A stretch of DNA of 64,000 nucleotides from Allomuricauda sp. NBRC 101325 (lineage in GTDB: Bacteria; Bacteroidota; Bacteroidia; Flavobacteriales; Flavobacteriaceae). Numbering within the stretch: the stretch's first letter is position 1; each line of letters starts with the position of its first letter. The translations under genes and the position numbers were made by a program. Location: positions 230,649 to 294,648 of the forward strand of contig NZ_BSQF01000001.1 of the NCBI RefSeq assembly GCF_030268205.1, in the 5' to 3' direction. Below the pieces are notes generated by a model. The model had not been told where the DNA came from. It worked only from the letters and a program-made list of their open reading frames with translations, and ran no database searches. Shown here piece after piece: positions 1 to 7,291 of this stretch.

Positions 1-947
1 CCAGCTTCCAAACCACCTTTTACTTCAAAAGCAACTACACATCCGCCAGCTTTCATTTGCTTTTTGGCAACCTCATGCATTGGGTGCGATTTTAGGAACG
101 GATATTTTACCCATTCAATTTTATCATGACCCTCTAAAAAAGAGGCCAATTTTAAGGCATTCTCACAATGACGGTCCACTCGAATGGCCAGAGTTTCCAG
201 ACTTCTTGATAATACCCATGCATTGAAAGGAGATAACGCAGGACCCGTAATTCTTGAAAAACGATATACCTTATCCATCAACTCACCACTACCAACTGTA
301 ATTCCTGCCAAAACCCTGCCTTGACCATCCATCAACTTCGTCCCTGAATGAATTACCAAATCAGCACCAAACTTAATGGGCTGTTGTAGGTAAGGTGTTG
401 CAAAGCAATTGTCGATGATAAAAATGAGTCCGTGCTTCTTGGCAATCTTCCCCAATGCTTCCAAATCCAAAACATCCACGCCTGGATTGGTTGGGGATTC
501 AGCATAAATGATTTTGGTGTTGTGCTGAATCATTCCCTCGATGGAATCCAAATCATCCACATCAAAATAACTGGTACTGATATTCCACTTTGGAAAAAAG
601 TTGGTAAAAAGCGTATGCGTGGAACCAAAAATACTTTTGGAAGAAATTACATGATCACCAGCATCCAAAAGGGCTGCCAAAGTTGAAAAAACAGCTGCCA
701 TTCCAGAAGCATATGCAAATCCATTTTCAGCACCCTCCATCTTACAAACCTTTTCAATCAGTTCATTGTTATTGGGATTGGAATACCTGGAATAAATATT
801 ACGTTCCTTTTCCTCCGCAAACGAAGCACGCATATCTTCCGCATCTTCAAAAACAAAGCTGGAAGTCATATAAATGGGGCTGGAATGCTCCAAATTCTGA
901 CTACGCTCCATTTGTGTGCGAATTGCTTCTGTTTCAAATTTTTTCAT
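1..947 (-). CDS. Trans-sulfuration PLP enzyme (MetB/MetZ family), 3' end outside window
   Basis: PLP-dependent Cys/Met metabolism enzyme that joins sulfide or cysteine to activated homoserine in the cytoplasm. I translated 315 codons from the ATG at 947; the frame is open to the window edge, so the C-terminus is missing. Visible: SRYSNP near residue 53 (phosphate/PLP contact), YASGMAAV near 79, IIDNCFATP near 177, and HSGTK with the Schiff-base lysine K204 followed by DGQGRVL. That wording is closest to O-succinyl/O-acetylhomoserine sulfhydrylases (MetZ-like), but cystathionine gamma-synthase or lyase cannot be excluded. It lies downstream of metX-thrA on the same strand, so it is probably the distal gene of the SAM-I controlled operon, separated from it by the hairpin/GIY-YIG insert. 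Confidence 0.85.
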   Translation of the reverse strand, partial: MKKFETEAIRTQMERSQNLEHSSPIYMTSSFVFEDAEDMRASFAEEKERNIYSRYSNPNNNELIEKVCKMEGAENGFAYASGMAAVFSTLAALLDAGDHVISSKSIFGSTHTLFTNFFPKWNISTSYFDVDDLDSIEGMIQHNTKIIYAESPTNPGVDVLDLEALGKIAKKHGLIFIIDNCFATPYLQQPIKFGADLVIHSGTKLMDGQGRVLAGITVGSGELMDKVYRFSRITGPALSPFNAWVLSRSLETLAIRVDRHCENALKLASFLEGHDKIEWVKYPFLKSHPMHEVAKKQMKAGGCVVAFEVKGGLEA

Positions 948-963
948 CTTTATAATCTTTTAT

Positions 964-988
964 GTGGCTTCGACTACGCTCAGTCACC
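964..988 (+). repeat. REP-like hairpin, copy 1 (forward)
   Basis: Stem GTGGCT (964-969), T, CG, loop ACTA, CG, bulge CTC, then AGTCAC (982-987) pairing with the first arm (one G.T pair). Same architecture as the other copies. Together with 1048-1075 it forms an inverted pair about 60 bp apart. Confidence 0.75.
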
Positions 989-1047
989 GAATTATCCAAT
1001 TTATTTTAAAGCAATGACTATGTCAGCCATCCAGATACCATTAACTA

Positions 1048-1075
1048 GGGTAGTTGAGCGTAGTCGAAACTACCC
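1048..1075 (-). repeat. REP-like hairpin, copy 2 (reverse)
   Basis: Arms GGGTAGTT (1048-1055) and AACTACCC (1068-1075) pair perfectly around the invariant core GAG-CG-TAGT-CG-A. The stem differs from that of copy 1 but is still fully paired, which indicates selection on structure. Confidence 0.8.
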
Positions 1076-1103
1076 CTTCAAAACCCAAAATAAATAATCA
1101 ATT

Positions 1104-1128
1104 GTGTCATCGACTACGCTCAGCCACC
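1104..1128 (+). repeat. REP-like hairpin, copy 3 (forward, weakened stem)
   Basis: Core T-CG-ACTA-CG-CTC is intact (1110-1121). The arms GTGTCA and AGCCAC pair at only 4 of 6 positions, so this copy is partly decayed. It is paired with the reverse copy at 1149-1167, just 3' of the GIY-YIG gene. Confidence 0.7.
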
Positions 1129-1148
1129 TAAAACATACAGTTCTGGAA

Positions 1149-1167
1149 ACTTGAGCGGAGTCGAAAC
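1149..1167 (-). repeat. REP-like hairpin, copy 4 (reverse, degenerate)
   Basis: Core GAG-CG-GAGT-CG-A (1153-1164) with one loop change (TAGT to GAGT) and only two flanking base pairs left. It lies immediately downstream of the GIY-YIG stop codon. Confidence 0.6.
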
Positions 1168-1171
1168 AACT

Positions 1172-1486
1172 TTATATTACTTCTTTAAAATATTTAAAAT
1201 TCGTCTCGTTCTTGCATTCAGACAATTGAGGCAAAACCCCAAATTCTTCATTCATCAACGCCTCTTTCTTTGCTCTCGACCAACCTTGAATTTGTTTTTC
1301 TCGTTCAAATGCTGAAGTAATACTTAAGTATTCTTCAACATATAACAATTTAACTGGCAATCTTTTCTTTGTATGGTTTGCACCTCTACCATCTTGATGC
1401 TCGTTTATACGTTTGTCCAAATCGATGGTACTGCCTGTGTAATAGCTGTCATCTGAACAATGTAATATGTAAACGAAACCTTTCAC
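1172..1486 (-). CDS. Small GIY-YIG endonuclease-domain protein
   Basis: GIY-YIG fold nuclease of the short stand-alone (YhbQ/UPF0213-like) type, about 104 residues. Numbering from the GTG at 1486: VYI at 5-7, YYTGS at 15-19, arginine R26 and histidine H30 in the DLDKRINEH stretch, and the metal-binding glutamate E61 in AFEREK, followed by GWSRAKK. Catalytic positions appear intact. The frame can be extended to a TTG at 1525, but the extra 13 residues (VAERSRSH...) are a translation of the flanking hairpin, so I prefer the GTG, which starts at the conserved domain. No Shine-Dalgarno is visible. The gene is enclosed by hairpin pairs on both sides. A role in moving or processing those hairpins is inference; the cellular substrate is unknown. 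Confidence 0.8.
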   Translation of the reverse strand: MKGFVYILHCSDDSYYTGSTIDLDKRINEHQDGRGANHTKKRLPVKLLYVEEYLSITSAFEREKQIQGWSRAKKEALMNEEFGVLPQLSECKNETNFKYFKEVI

Positions 1487-1498
1487 GAACCAATTATT

Positions 1499-1523
1499 GT
1501 GGCTTCGACTACGCTCAGCCACC
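1499..1523 (+). repeat. REP-like hairpin, copy 5 (forward)
   Basis: Perfect arms GTGGCT (1499-1504) and AGCCAC (1517-1522) around T-CG-ACTA-CG-CTC. It covers the possible upstream TTG and GTG starts of the GIY-YIG gene. Inverted partner at 1541-1564, 17 bp away. Confidence 0.8.
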
Positions 1524-1540
1524 AAACTAATCTAGAATCG

Positions 1541-1564
1541 GTAGCTGAGCGTAGTCGAAGCTAT
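1541..1564 (-). repeat. REP-like hairpin, copy 6 (reverse) carrying the metX-thrA stop
   Basis: Arms TAGCT (1542-1546) and AGCTA (1559-1563) around GAG-CG-TAGT-CG-A. The TAG stop codon of metX-thrA (complement 1561-1563) is formed by the hairpin arm, so the repeat boundary lies exactly at the end of that gene. Confidence 0.8.
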
Positions 1565-4500
1565 ATCTTTTCTGCTATTCTTAATATATCACCAAAAACT
1601 CCTCTTGCGGTCACAGCAGCACCTGCCCCTGCACCTTGAATCACCAATGGATTTTCTCCATAGGATTCTGTATAAATTTCGATAATGGAATCGGAACCTT
1701 TGATCTGTCCCAAGGCACTTTCCTTTGGAACCGAAATCAATTTCACATCCAAAATCCCTTTATCCTGTTGAAGATCTCCATGTAAATCGCCCACATAGCG
1801 AAGCACATGGCCTACTTCTTGTTCACTCTTGATTTCGGAATACACCTCATCCATCTCACCAATGCGAGTCATAAAATCATCAAATTGGAGGGGTTGAAGT
1901 TGTTCAGGAATCAAATTCTGCACATTAATATCCGAAAATTCATTTTGAAGATCGAGCTCGCGGGCCAAAATCAACAATTTTCTACCCACATCATTTCCTG
2001 ACAAATCCTCTCTTGGATCTGGTTCGGTATAGCCATTTTCCATCGCTTCCTTAACAATGGTGGAAAAAGCTGTTTCTTTCTCCGAAAATGCATTGAAAAT
2101 ATAGCTCAACGAGCCTGAAAACACCCCTTTGATTCTTGTGATGTTTTCTCCAGACAGGTGTAATAATTTGATCGTATCGATCAATGGAAGCCCTGCCCCA
2201 ACATTAGTTTCATACAAGTATTGTTTTTGATTCGCATCCAAACATTTACGGAGGCTTTTATAGGTATCAAAACTCAATGTATTCGCAATTTTATTGGATG
2301 AAACCAAGTCAAAACCATGTTTTACCAAAGGCTCATAATTCTCTACAAAGGTGTTGCTAGCGGTGTTGTCCACAGCAATCAAGTTCTCCAAATGATTCCT
2401 TTTAGCAAAGGCAATGATGTCTAAAACTTCATAGGGAACTCCCTCCTTTTCCAATCTTTCTTTCCAATTGGAACCGATGCCTTTGGCATCCAACAAAACC
2501 TTTCTGGAGTTGGAAACCGAAAAAATGCGCAAGTCCAAACTTTTGCGTTCTTCAATGCTCTTTTCTGAATTCAGGATTTGGTCAATCAAAGTACCTCCAA
2601 CCGTTCCATGACCGAACAAGGCCAAATTGATTTTCTTCGCGATTCCGAAAATCTGTCCATGAATCACATTGATGGCTTTATGAAGATCGGATTTCTTCAC
2701 CACCATACTCACATTCTTCCCTGTCACCGTGTTATTGAACAACAACGGAATCACCTGGTTTTTCACCAAAGCGTTAAACGGCTTGTGAAAACTGCTCAAA
2801 TCCATTCCCACAATGGAAATCACCGAAACATCTTTTACCACTGTTATTTGGTTGATGTCTTGACTTGAATAATCCGTCTCAAATTCTTGATCGAGAACTT
2901 TTTTGGCTTTTTCGGCTTTGGACTCATCCACCACCAAACCAATACCTCGCTCGGAAGAACCCTGCGAAATAATTCCCACACTGATGCCATTCTGGCCCAA
3001 TGCACGGAAAATTCGCATGTCGACTCCAACTTTACCGAGCAATCCCCTACCTTCAAGATTAATTAGAGCCATATTGTCCAGCACCGAAAGTGATTTGATT
3101 CCTCCATTATCGGTTTTAGGGCCAATCAAAGTTCCCTCATTATCGTCGTTGAACGTATTGCAAATGCGCAGTGGAATGTTTTTCTCGATAAGCGGAATTA
3201 TGGTCTTAGCATGCAAAATATTGGCCCCAAAATTGGCCAGCTCATTGGCTTCGCTATAAGAAATCACATCAATCAACTTGGCATCGCTCACCAAATCGGG
3301 ATTAGCCGTAAAAATCCCATCTACGTGGGTGTAATTGATCAATTCGGAAGCATCCAAATAATTCGCCAACAAAGCAGCGGAGTAATTACTTCCGTTTCTT
3401 CCCAAAGTGGTGGTTGAACCATCTCGATTAGACCCGATAAATCCAGTTACGACAGGAATAGTATCTGCTTCCAATTCATGGAAATAACGAAGTACATTTT
3501 CTTTGGATGCACCTTGGTCTACCTCCGCATTGCTATAATTATCGTCCGTGGTAATCAACTTTCTGGAATCGAAAAGCTTTGCTTTTAACCCAGATGCTTT
3601 GAGTGCGGCAGTTACATATTTGGCGGACAACAACTCCCCAAAAGACAACATTTCGTCCTTGGTTTTGAGACTGTAATCCCCAGTCAAGGAAACCCCGTTC
3701 AATATTTTTTCAATGGCATTGAGCTCATCAGAAATATCAACATCAAAGTTGTTTTTTTGATAGGCTGCGAACTTCTTTAAATCTTCTTGGAAATCCTTGC
3801 CATCAGCAGCTTTGTCCAATAAATTTTCCAACTGATCTGTTGCTTTGCCCCTAGCGGAAACCACCACGGCAAAATGTTCATTGGCATCAGCTCTTTTAGA
3901 AATGATGTTGAGCACTCTTTCAATGCCCTCACCATTGGCCAAGGATTTACCACCAAACTTTAATATTTTGATGCGCTCCTTTTTTGCTTCAGGCTGAAAA
4001 ACGGGTTGCAACAATTTTTCCAACTGCTCAAATTCCATCAAAAAGGCATCGTGACCATGCAGCGATTGCACTTCTCCATAGGTAACATTGGCATTGGCTT
4101 GGGCCAATCGCTTAAAGGTTTCCTTGTTTTCCTCCGCGGTAAAGAACAAATCGGAATTCACTCCGATGATATGAATTTTCATTTCACTTTCTTGAAGTGC
4201 TTTGAAAGCTTCATCCCCATTTCGAGTAATGTCGATGGACTTCAATAATTGGTTCATCAACTTATAGGCGGATAGCTGAAAACGCTCCTGTAATTTTTTC
4301 CCGTGGTGCATCAACCAACTTTCCACATTGAACACTTTCAGCTCTTCATTGGTACTGCGTTTGAATCGTTCTTTGAAAGATTCTGGGGTACGATAACACA
4401 ACATGGCATGCATACGGGCATCGTGAACTGGCTGTTTGGAATTCACCAAAAACTGCTCCTGAATCTGACAGTTGGCAATCAACCAATCCGTAGATTTCCA

Positions 4501-4947
4501 ATCGGATGCCACTGGAATCAAATGTTCTGTGATATTCGGATCAAAAGCGGTCATTTCCCAAGCGATTCCACCACCCAATGAACCTCCGATAATAGCAAAC
4601 AGCTTTTCAATTTCAAGTTGCTTTAACCCCAACAAAAAGATTTTGGCTATGTCTCCAGCCACAAAATCCTTATAATTTTCTATGACAAAACCATCGTATC
4701 CATTTCCAGGGATATTAAAGGAAAGAACTGTATAAATATTGGTGTCGATGCATTTTCCTTCACCTATCAAATCGGTCCACCAACCACCTTCGCCTGCCAC
4801 ATTGGAGTTCCCCGTAAGTGCATGGTTCACCAACACAATGGGTGCCGAATGCAAGGGCTGTCCAAAAATTTCATAGGAAAGTTTCAGGTCTTGAACGGAC
4901 CCGCTTATCGTTTCAAATTGTTCTATGGCCAAATGCCTTAATTCCAT
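1561..4947 (-). CDS. MetX-ThrA triple fusion: homoserine acetyltransferase, aspartokinase, homoserine dehydrogenase
   Basis: One 1128-residue protein holding three steps of the aspartate pathway. Residues 1-320 are a MetX-type alpha/beta hydrolase: ALTGNSN near 43, nucleophile S123 in GGSLGGG, acid D266 and H299 in GHDAFL; it acetylates homoserine for methionine synthesis. From residue 328 comes an aspartokinase (KFGGKSLA 330-337), then tandem ACT-type regulatory segments, and from about 790 an NAD(P)-binding homoserine dehydrogenase (ALFGHGTVGG). The AK-HSD part of about 800 residues matches ThrA of enterobacteria (about 820). ATG start at 4947, 82 nt after a SAM-I aptamer, so expression should fall when SAM is high. 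The last codons run into a REP-like hairpin. Fusion order is read directly; feedback effectors are not visible. Confidence 0.92.
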   Translation of the reverse strand: MELRHLAIEQFETISGSVQDLKLSYEIFGQPLHSAPIVLVNHALTGNSNVAGEGGWWTDLIGEGKCIDTNIYTVLSFNIPGNGYDGFVIENYKDFVAGDIAKIFLLGLKQLEIEKLFAIIGGSLGGGIAWEMTAFDPNITEHLIPVASDWKSTDWLIANCQIQEQFLVNSKQPVHDARMHAMLCYRTPESFKERFKRSTNEELKVFNVESWLMHHGKKLQERFQLSAYKLMNQLLKSIDITRNGDEAFKALQESEMKIHIIGVNSDLFFTAEENKETFKRLAQANANVTYGEVQSLHGHDAFLMEFEQLEKLLQPVFQPEAKKERIKILKFGGKSLANGEGIERVLNIISKRADANEHFAVVVSARGKATDQLENLLDKAADGKDFQEDLKKFAAYQKNNFDVDISDELNAIEKILNGVSLTGDYSLKTKDEMLSFGELLSAKYVTAALKASGLKAKLFDSRKLITTDDNYSNAEVDQGASKENVLRYFHELEADTIPVVTGFIGSNRDGSTTTLGRNGSNYSAALLANYLDASELINYTHVDGIFTANPDLVSDAKLIDVISYSEANELANFGANILHAKTIIPLIEKNIPLRICNTFNDDNEGTLIGPKTDNGGIKSLSVLDNMALINLEGRGLLGKVGVDMRIFRALGQNGISVGIISQGSSERGIGLVVDESKAEKAKKVLDQEFETDYSSQDINQITVVKDVSVISIVGMDLSSFHKPFNALVKNQVIPLLFNNTVTGKNVSMVVKKSDLHKAINVIHGQIFGIAKKINLALFGHGTVGGTLIDQILNSEKSIEERKSLDLRIFSVSNSRKVLLDAKGIGSNWKERLEKEGVPYEVLDIIAFAKRNHLENLIAVDNTASNTFVENYEPLVKHGFDLVSSNKIANTLSFDTYKSLRKCLDANQKQYLYETNVGAGLPLIDTIKLLHLSGENITRIKGVFSGSLSYIFNAFSEKETAFSTIVKEAMENGYTEPDPREDLSGNDVGRKLLILARELDLQNEFSDINVQNLIPEQLQPLQFDDFMTRIGEMDEVYSEIKSEQEVGHVLRYVGDLHGDLQQDKGILDVKLISVPKESALGQIKGSDSIIEIYTESYGENPLVIQGAGAGAAVTARGVFGDILRIAEKI

Positions 4948-5028
4948 AATAGCAAAATAAACCCAAAAGGGTCAATTAGTAATAAATAGTATGGTTATAA
5001 GAAAGTGGGGCAGAGACTACCTGTTTTC

Positions 5029-5131
5029 GTTATCTATTCCCGTTGGGATAGAATGTAGCACCTTCTTGGTCATGGACACCAAGGGTTGCTAAGGCTTCAA
5101 CGGGTCTATTCCCTCCGCCTTTCTTGATAAC
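5029..5131 (-). ncRNA. SAM-I (S-box) riboswitch
   Basis: Read on the minus strand. P1 arms GTTATC and GATAAC pair perfectly at the two ends. Between them: AAGAAAGGCGGAGGGA, then GACCCGTTGAAGCC, TTAGCAACC, a CTTGGT/ACCAAG P3 hairpin, GGTGCTA, and a P4 hairpin ATTC...GAAT. This order and wording match the S-box consensus. It lies 82 nt upstream of metX-thrA. The expression platform is not obvious: a short GACCC-TTTT-GGGTT hairpin near 4963-4976, followed by a T-rich stretch, could act as a weak terminator or mask initiation. Confidence 0.93.
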
Positions 5132-5160
5132 TTACAATACGTGTTTGAACTTCGTTGGGA

Positions 5161-5168
5161 CAAAGATA
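5161..5168 (-). promoter_or_regulatory. Probable promoter -7 element (TATCTTTG) for the SAM-I leader
   Basis: TATCTTTG fits the Bacteroidota -7 consensus TAnnTTTG and lies about 30 nt before the P1 stem of the SAM-I aptamer. No clear TTG was found about 20 nt upstream, so the -33 element is weak. Confidence 0.5.
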
Positions 5169-5251
5169 CTGATGGAAATATAGATTTTCCTAATCTTTTC
5201 GGATTTTTTCACCGAAGATCAATCTTTGTCCCAAGGTTCAATTATTAAATT

Positions 5252-7186
5252 TTATTTCAAGACGGTAAACTCAATATTGGAATCCGTGAAAACGGTATGC
5301 GTCTGTGTTTTAAAGTCTGATGCATCCGCCTTAAAGATGTTGTCCACATAGGTTTGCGGGTTCAAATCGATAAGTGGGAACCAAGTACTCTGCACCTGAA
5401 TCTGCAATTTGTGTCCTTTTTTTATAGTATGGAACACATCTTGAAGCTTGATGTTCACATCCGTTTTCTCATTGGGCGTAAACGGCTCAGGGTCAGAAAA
5501 ACTATTTCTAAAACGACCACGAAGCACTTCACTTCGCACCATTAAATGGTAATTGCTCATCTTCAAGTGATCTTGCATTTCATCATTTGTTTCCGCATCA
5601 GCAGGGTGCACATCAATCACCTTTACAATCCAATCGGCTGCAGTACCCGTGGTGGCCACTTTTAAATGAGCCATAATATCACCGGCCAAGGTAAAATCTT
5701 TGTCCATCACCTCAGTTTCAAAAACCAAAACATCGGAACGGCGGGCCGCAAAACGCTGATCATCCGTCATGTATTTTCTTGGTGTGAAAACCGTTTTCAC
5801 ATCCTCGGAATAAGGTACTGGCTTTTTTATATCACTTATAAATTGAATTCCGCTCACTCCTTTTGAGTCTGTAGTGAGTTCTTGATCTTCGGAAAGGTAC
5901 ATGGTCTGTTTCGCTGCATTTGCAGGTGGCCATGTATCGTAAGTTTTCCATTCTTTTTTACCAGTATCGAACACATAGGCTTCGGGCAACCCAGAATTTG
6001 GACTTCCATCCCCCTTTAAAAAGTGGTTGAAGAATTTGGTCTCGATATCTTTCTGGAAAAACAACGAAATGGAATCGCCGAAGTAGTAGTTACCCACCAC
6101 ATTTCTTTCACGATCTCTGGCCCAACCTCCATGGTCCCAAGGTCCGAACACCATTGTGTTATAGTTACCATCGTTGTATTTTTCAATGTTTTTATAGGTC
6201 TCCAATGGCCCATAAAGATCTTCGGCATCAAACCAACCACCCACGATCATAGTAGCTACACTGCTCTTCACATTTTTTAAATGTTGAATCAAACCGCGAC
6301 TCTGCCACATCTCGTCATAATTTGGATGCTCTTTCAGTTCATTCCAAAAATAATCATCGGTCACACCTTCTGGACGCATTTTAGGCGTATCGGCTGTTTC
6401 GTATTCAAAAAAGTGGTCTAGATTTTTCAACGGTCCTGCATCCAAAAAGTACTGATATTGATCTTCGGTTGGCAGACTTGGCAAAGTATACCAAGCGGTG
6501 TCCACGGGTTGATCACCATTAGGTCTTGGTGTTCCAAATAAGGAAGTTGCTCTAAAATAACTCAACAAATAGGCTCCGTTATGGTGGAAATCATCAAAAA
6601 AGAAATCTCCAATACAAGCTTGAGGTGAAGCGGCCTTTAAGGCAGGGTGCGCATCCACCGTAGCATAGGTGGCATAATGTCCTGGGTATGAAATCCCCCA
6701 AATCCCGACATTGCCGTTGTTGTTTTCCACATTGTTTACCAACCATTCAATGGTATCGTAGGTATCGGAACTTTCGTCCACCTGATCATTGGATGTTTTA
6801 TTGGGAATATAAGCTCGCATGTTTACGTAATGCCCTTCACTGAGCCATCTTCCTCGCACATCTTGATACACAATAATGTTCCCCTCTTTCATCAAATGCT
6901 CATTAGGGCCAATCTTTGTTCTAAAATTTCCCTCACCATAAGGTTGTGAGCTATAAGGCGTACGCTGCATGATGATGGGATACTTCTTTGAGGTATCTTT
7001 TGGGGAGTAAATGGTGGTGTGCAAAGTGATGCCATCACGCATCTCAATATCCACTTCTTTTTTAGTGTAATTATCGGCCACGTAGGTATCTACCTCGGCC
7101 ACTTCGGTCTTTGTTGTTTTATTACAACTGACTACGGCAAACATCATGCCGATACTTAAGAAAAGAATTTTGAAATTGAATTTCAT
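5252..7186 (-). CDS. CocE/NonD family hydrolase lipoprotein (peptidase S15 type)
   Basis: Secreted alpha/beta hydrolase of the X-Pro dipeptidyl-peptidase / alpha-amino-acid ester hydrolase / acylase group, 644 residues. The N-terminal signal ends in a lipobox VVSC with C21, so it is predicted to be a lipoprotein. Catalytic triad candidates: S166 in GISYPG, D320 in GGWFDAED, H352 in GPWDHGG. The C-terminal third resembles the X-Pro dipeptidase C-terminal jelly-roll (RRSDVLVFET around the domain start). The substrate (N-terminal amino acids, beta-lactam side chains or glutaryl groups) cannot be told from sequence. It is monocistronic: metK's terminator precedes it and the SAM-I leader region follows it. 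Confidence 0.85.
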   Translation of the reverse strand: MKFNFKILFLSIGMMFAVVSCNKTTKTEVAEVDTYVADNYTKKEVDIEMRDGITLHTTIYSPKDTSKKYPIIMQRTPYSSQPYGEGNFRTKIGPNEHLMKEGNIIVYQDVRGRWLSEGHYVNMRAYIPNKTSNDQVDESSDTYDTIEWLVNNVENNNGNVGIWGISYPGHYATYATVDAHPALKAASPQACIGDFFFDDFHHNGAYLLSYFRATSLFGTPRPNGDQPVDTAWYTLPSLPTEDQYQYFLDAGPLKNLDHFFEYETADTPKMRPEGVTDDYFWNELKEHPNYDEMWQSRGLIQHLKNVKSSVATMIVGGWFDAEDLYGPLETYKNIEKYNDGNYNTMVFGPWDHGGWARDRERNVVGNYYFGDSISLFFQKDIETKFFNHFLKGDGSPNSGLPEAYVFDTGKKEWKTYDTWPPANAAKQTMYLSEDQELTTDSKGVSGIQFISDIKKPVPYSEDVKTVFTPRKYMTDDQRFAARRSDVLVFETEVMDKDFTLAGDIMAHLKVATTGTAADWIVKVIDVHPADAETNDEMQDHLKMSNYHLMVRSEVLRGRFRNSFSDPEPFTPNEKTDVNIKLQDVFHTIKKGHKLQIQVQSTWFPLIDLNPQTYVDNIFKADASDFKTQTHTVFTDSNIEFTVLK

Positions 7187-7242
7187 GCTGAGTTAGTTTT
7201 TGAGTTTCTAAAGCTACTAAAGAATGAAGAGGGAGACAATAA

Positions 7243-7271
7243 AAAAAGGAGCCCGTTTTGGACTCCTTTTT
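7243..7271 (-). terminator. Rho-independent terminator of metK
   Basis: Arms AAAAAGGAG and CTCCTTTTT with an 11-nt loop. On the minus strand the hairpin ends in a T run, directly after metK. Confidence 0.8.
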
Positions 7272-7291
7272 CATTTTATATTGTTAATAGA

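Larger units (their letters stand above)
1104..1564. mobile_element. Putative hairpin-GIY-YIG cassette
   Basis: Two inverted hairpin pairs (1104-1167 and 1499-1564) bracket a GIY-YIG nuclease gene, and a third pair lies at 964-1075. The outermost hairpin contains the stop codon of metX-thrA. The unit lies between two methionine-biosynthesis genes of one strand, so I read it as an insertion into an operon. The resemblance to REP/RAYT units is by arrangement only; no target duplication was recognised. Confidence 0.45.

Noticed and set aside
1487-1525. Longer GIY-YIG start at TTG 1525 giving a VAERSRSHNNWF leader
   Set aside because: The leader is a translation of the hairpin repeat and lies outside the conserved domain; the GTG at 1486 fits better, though the longer form is not excluded.
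4963-4976. Terminator hairpin for the SAM-I leader
   Set aside because: The stem is only about five pairs and the T run is interrupted; not strong enough to list as a terminator.
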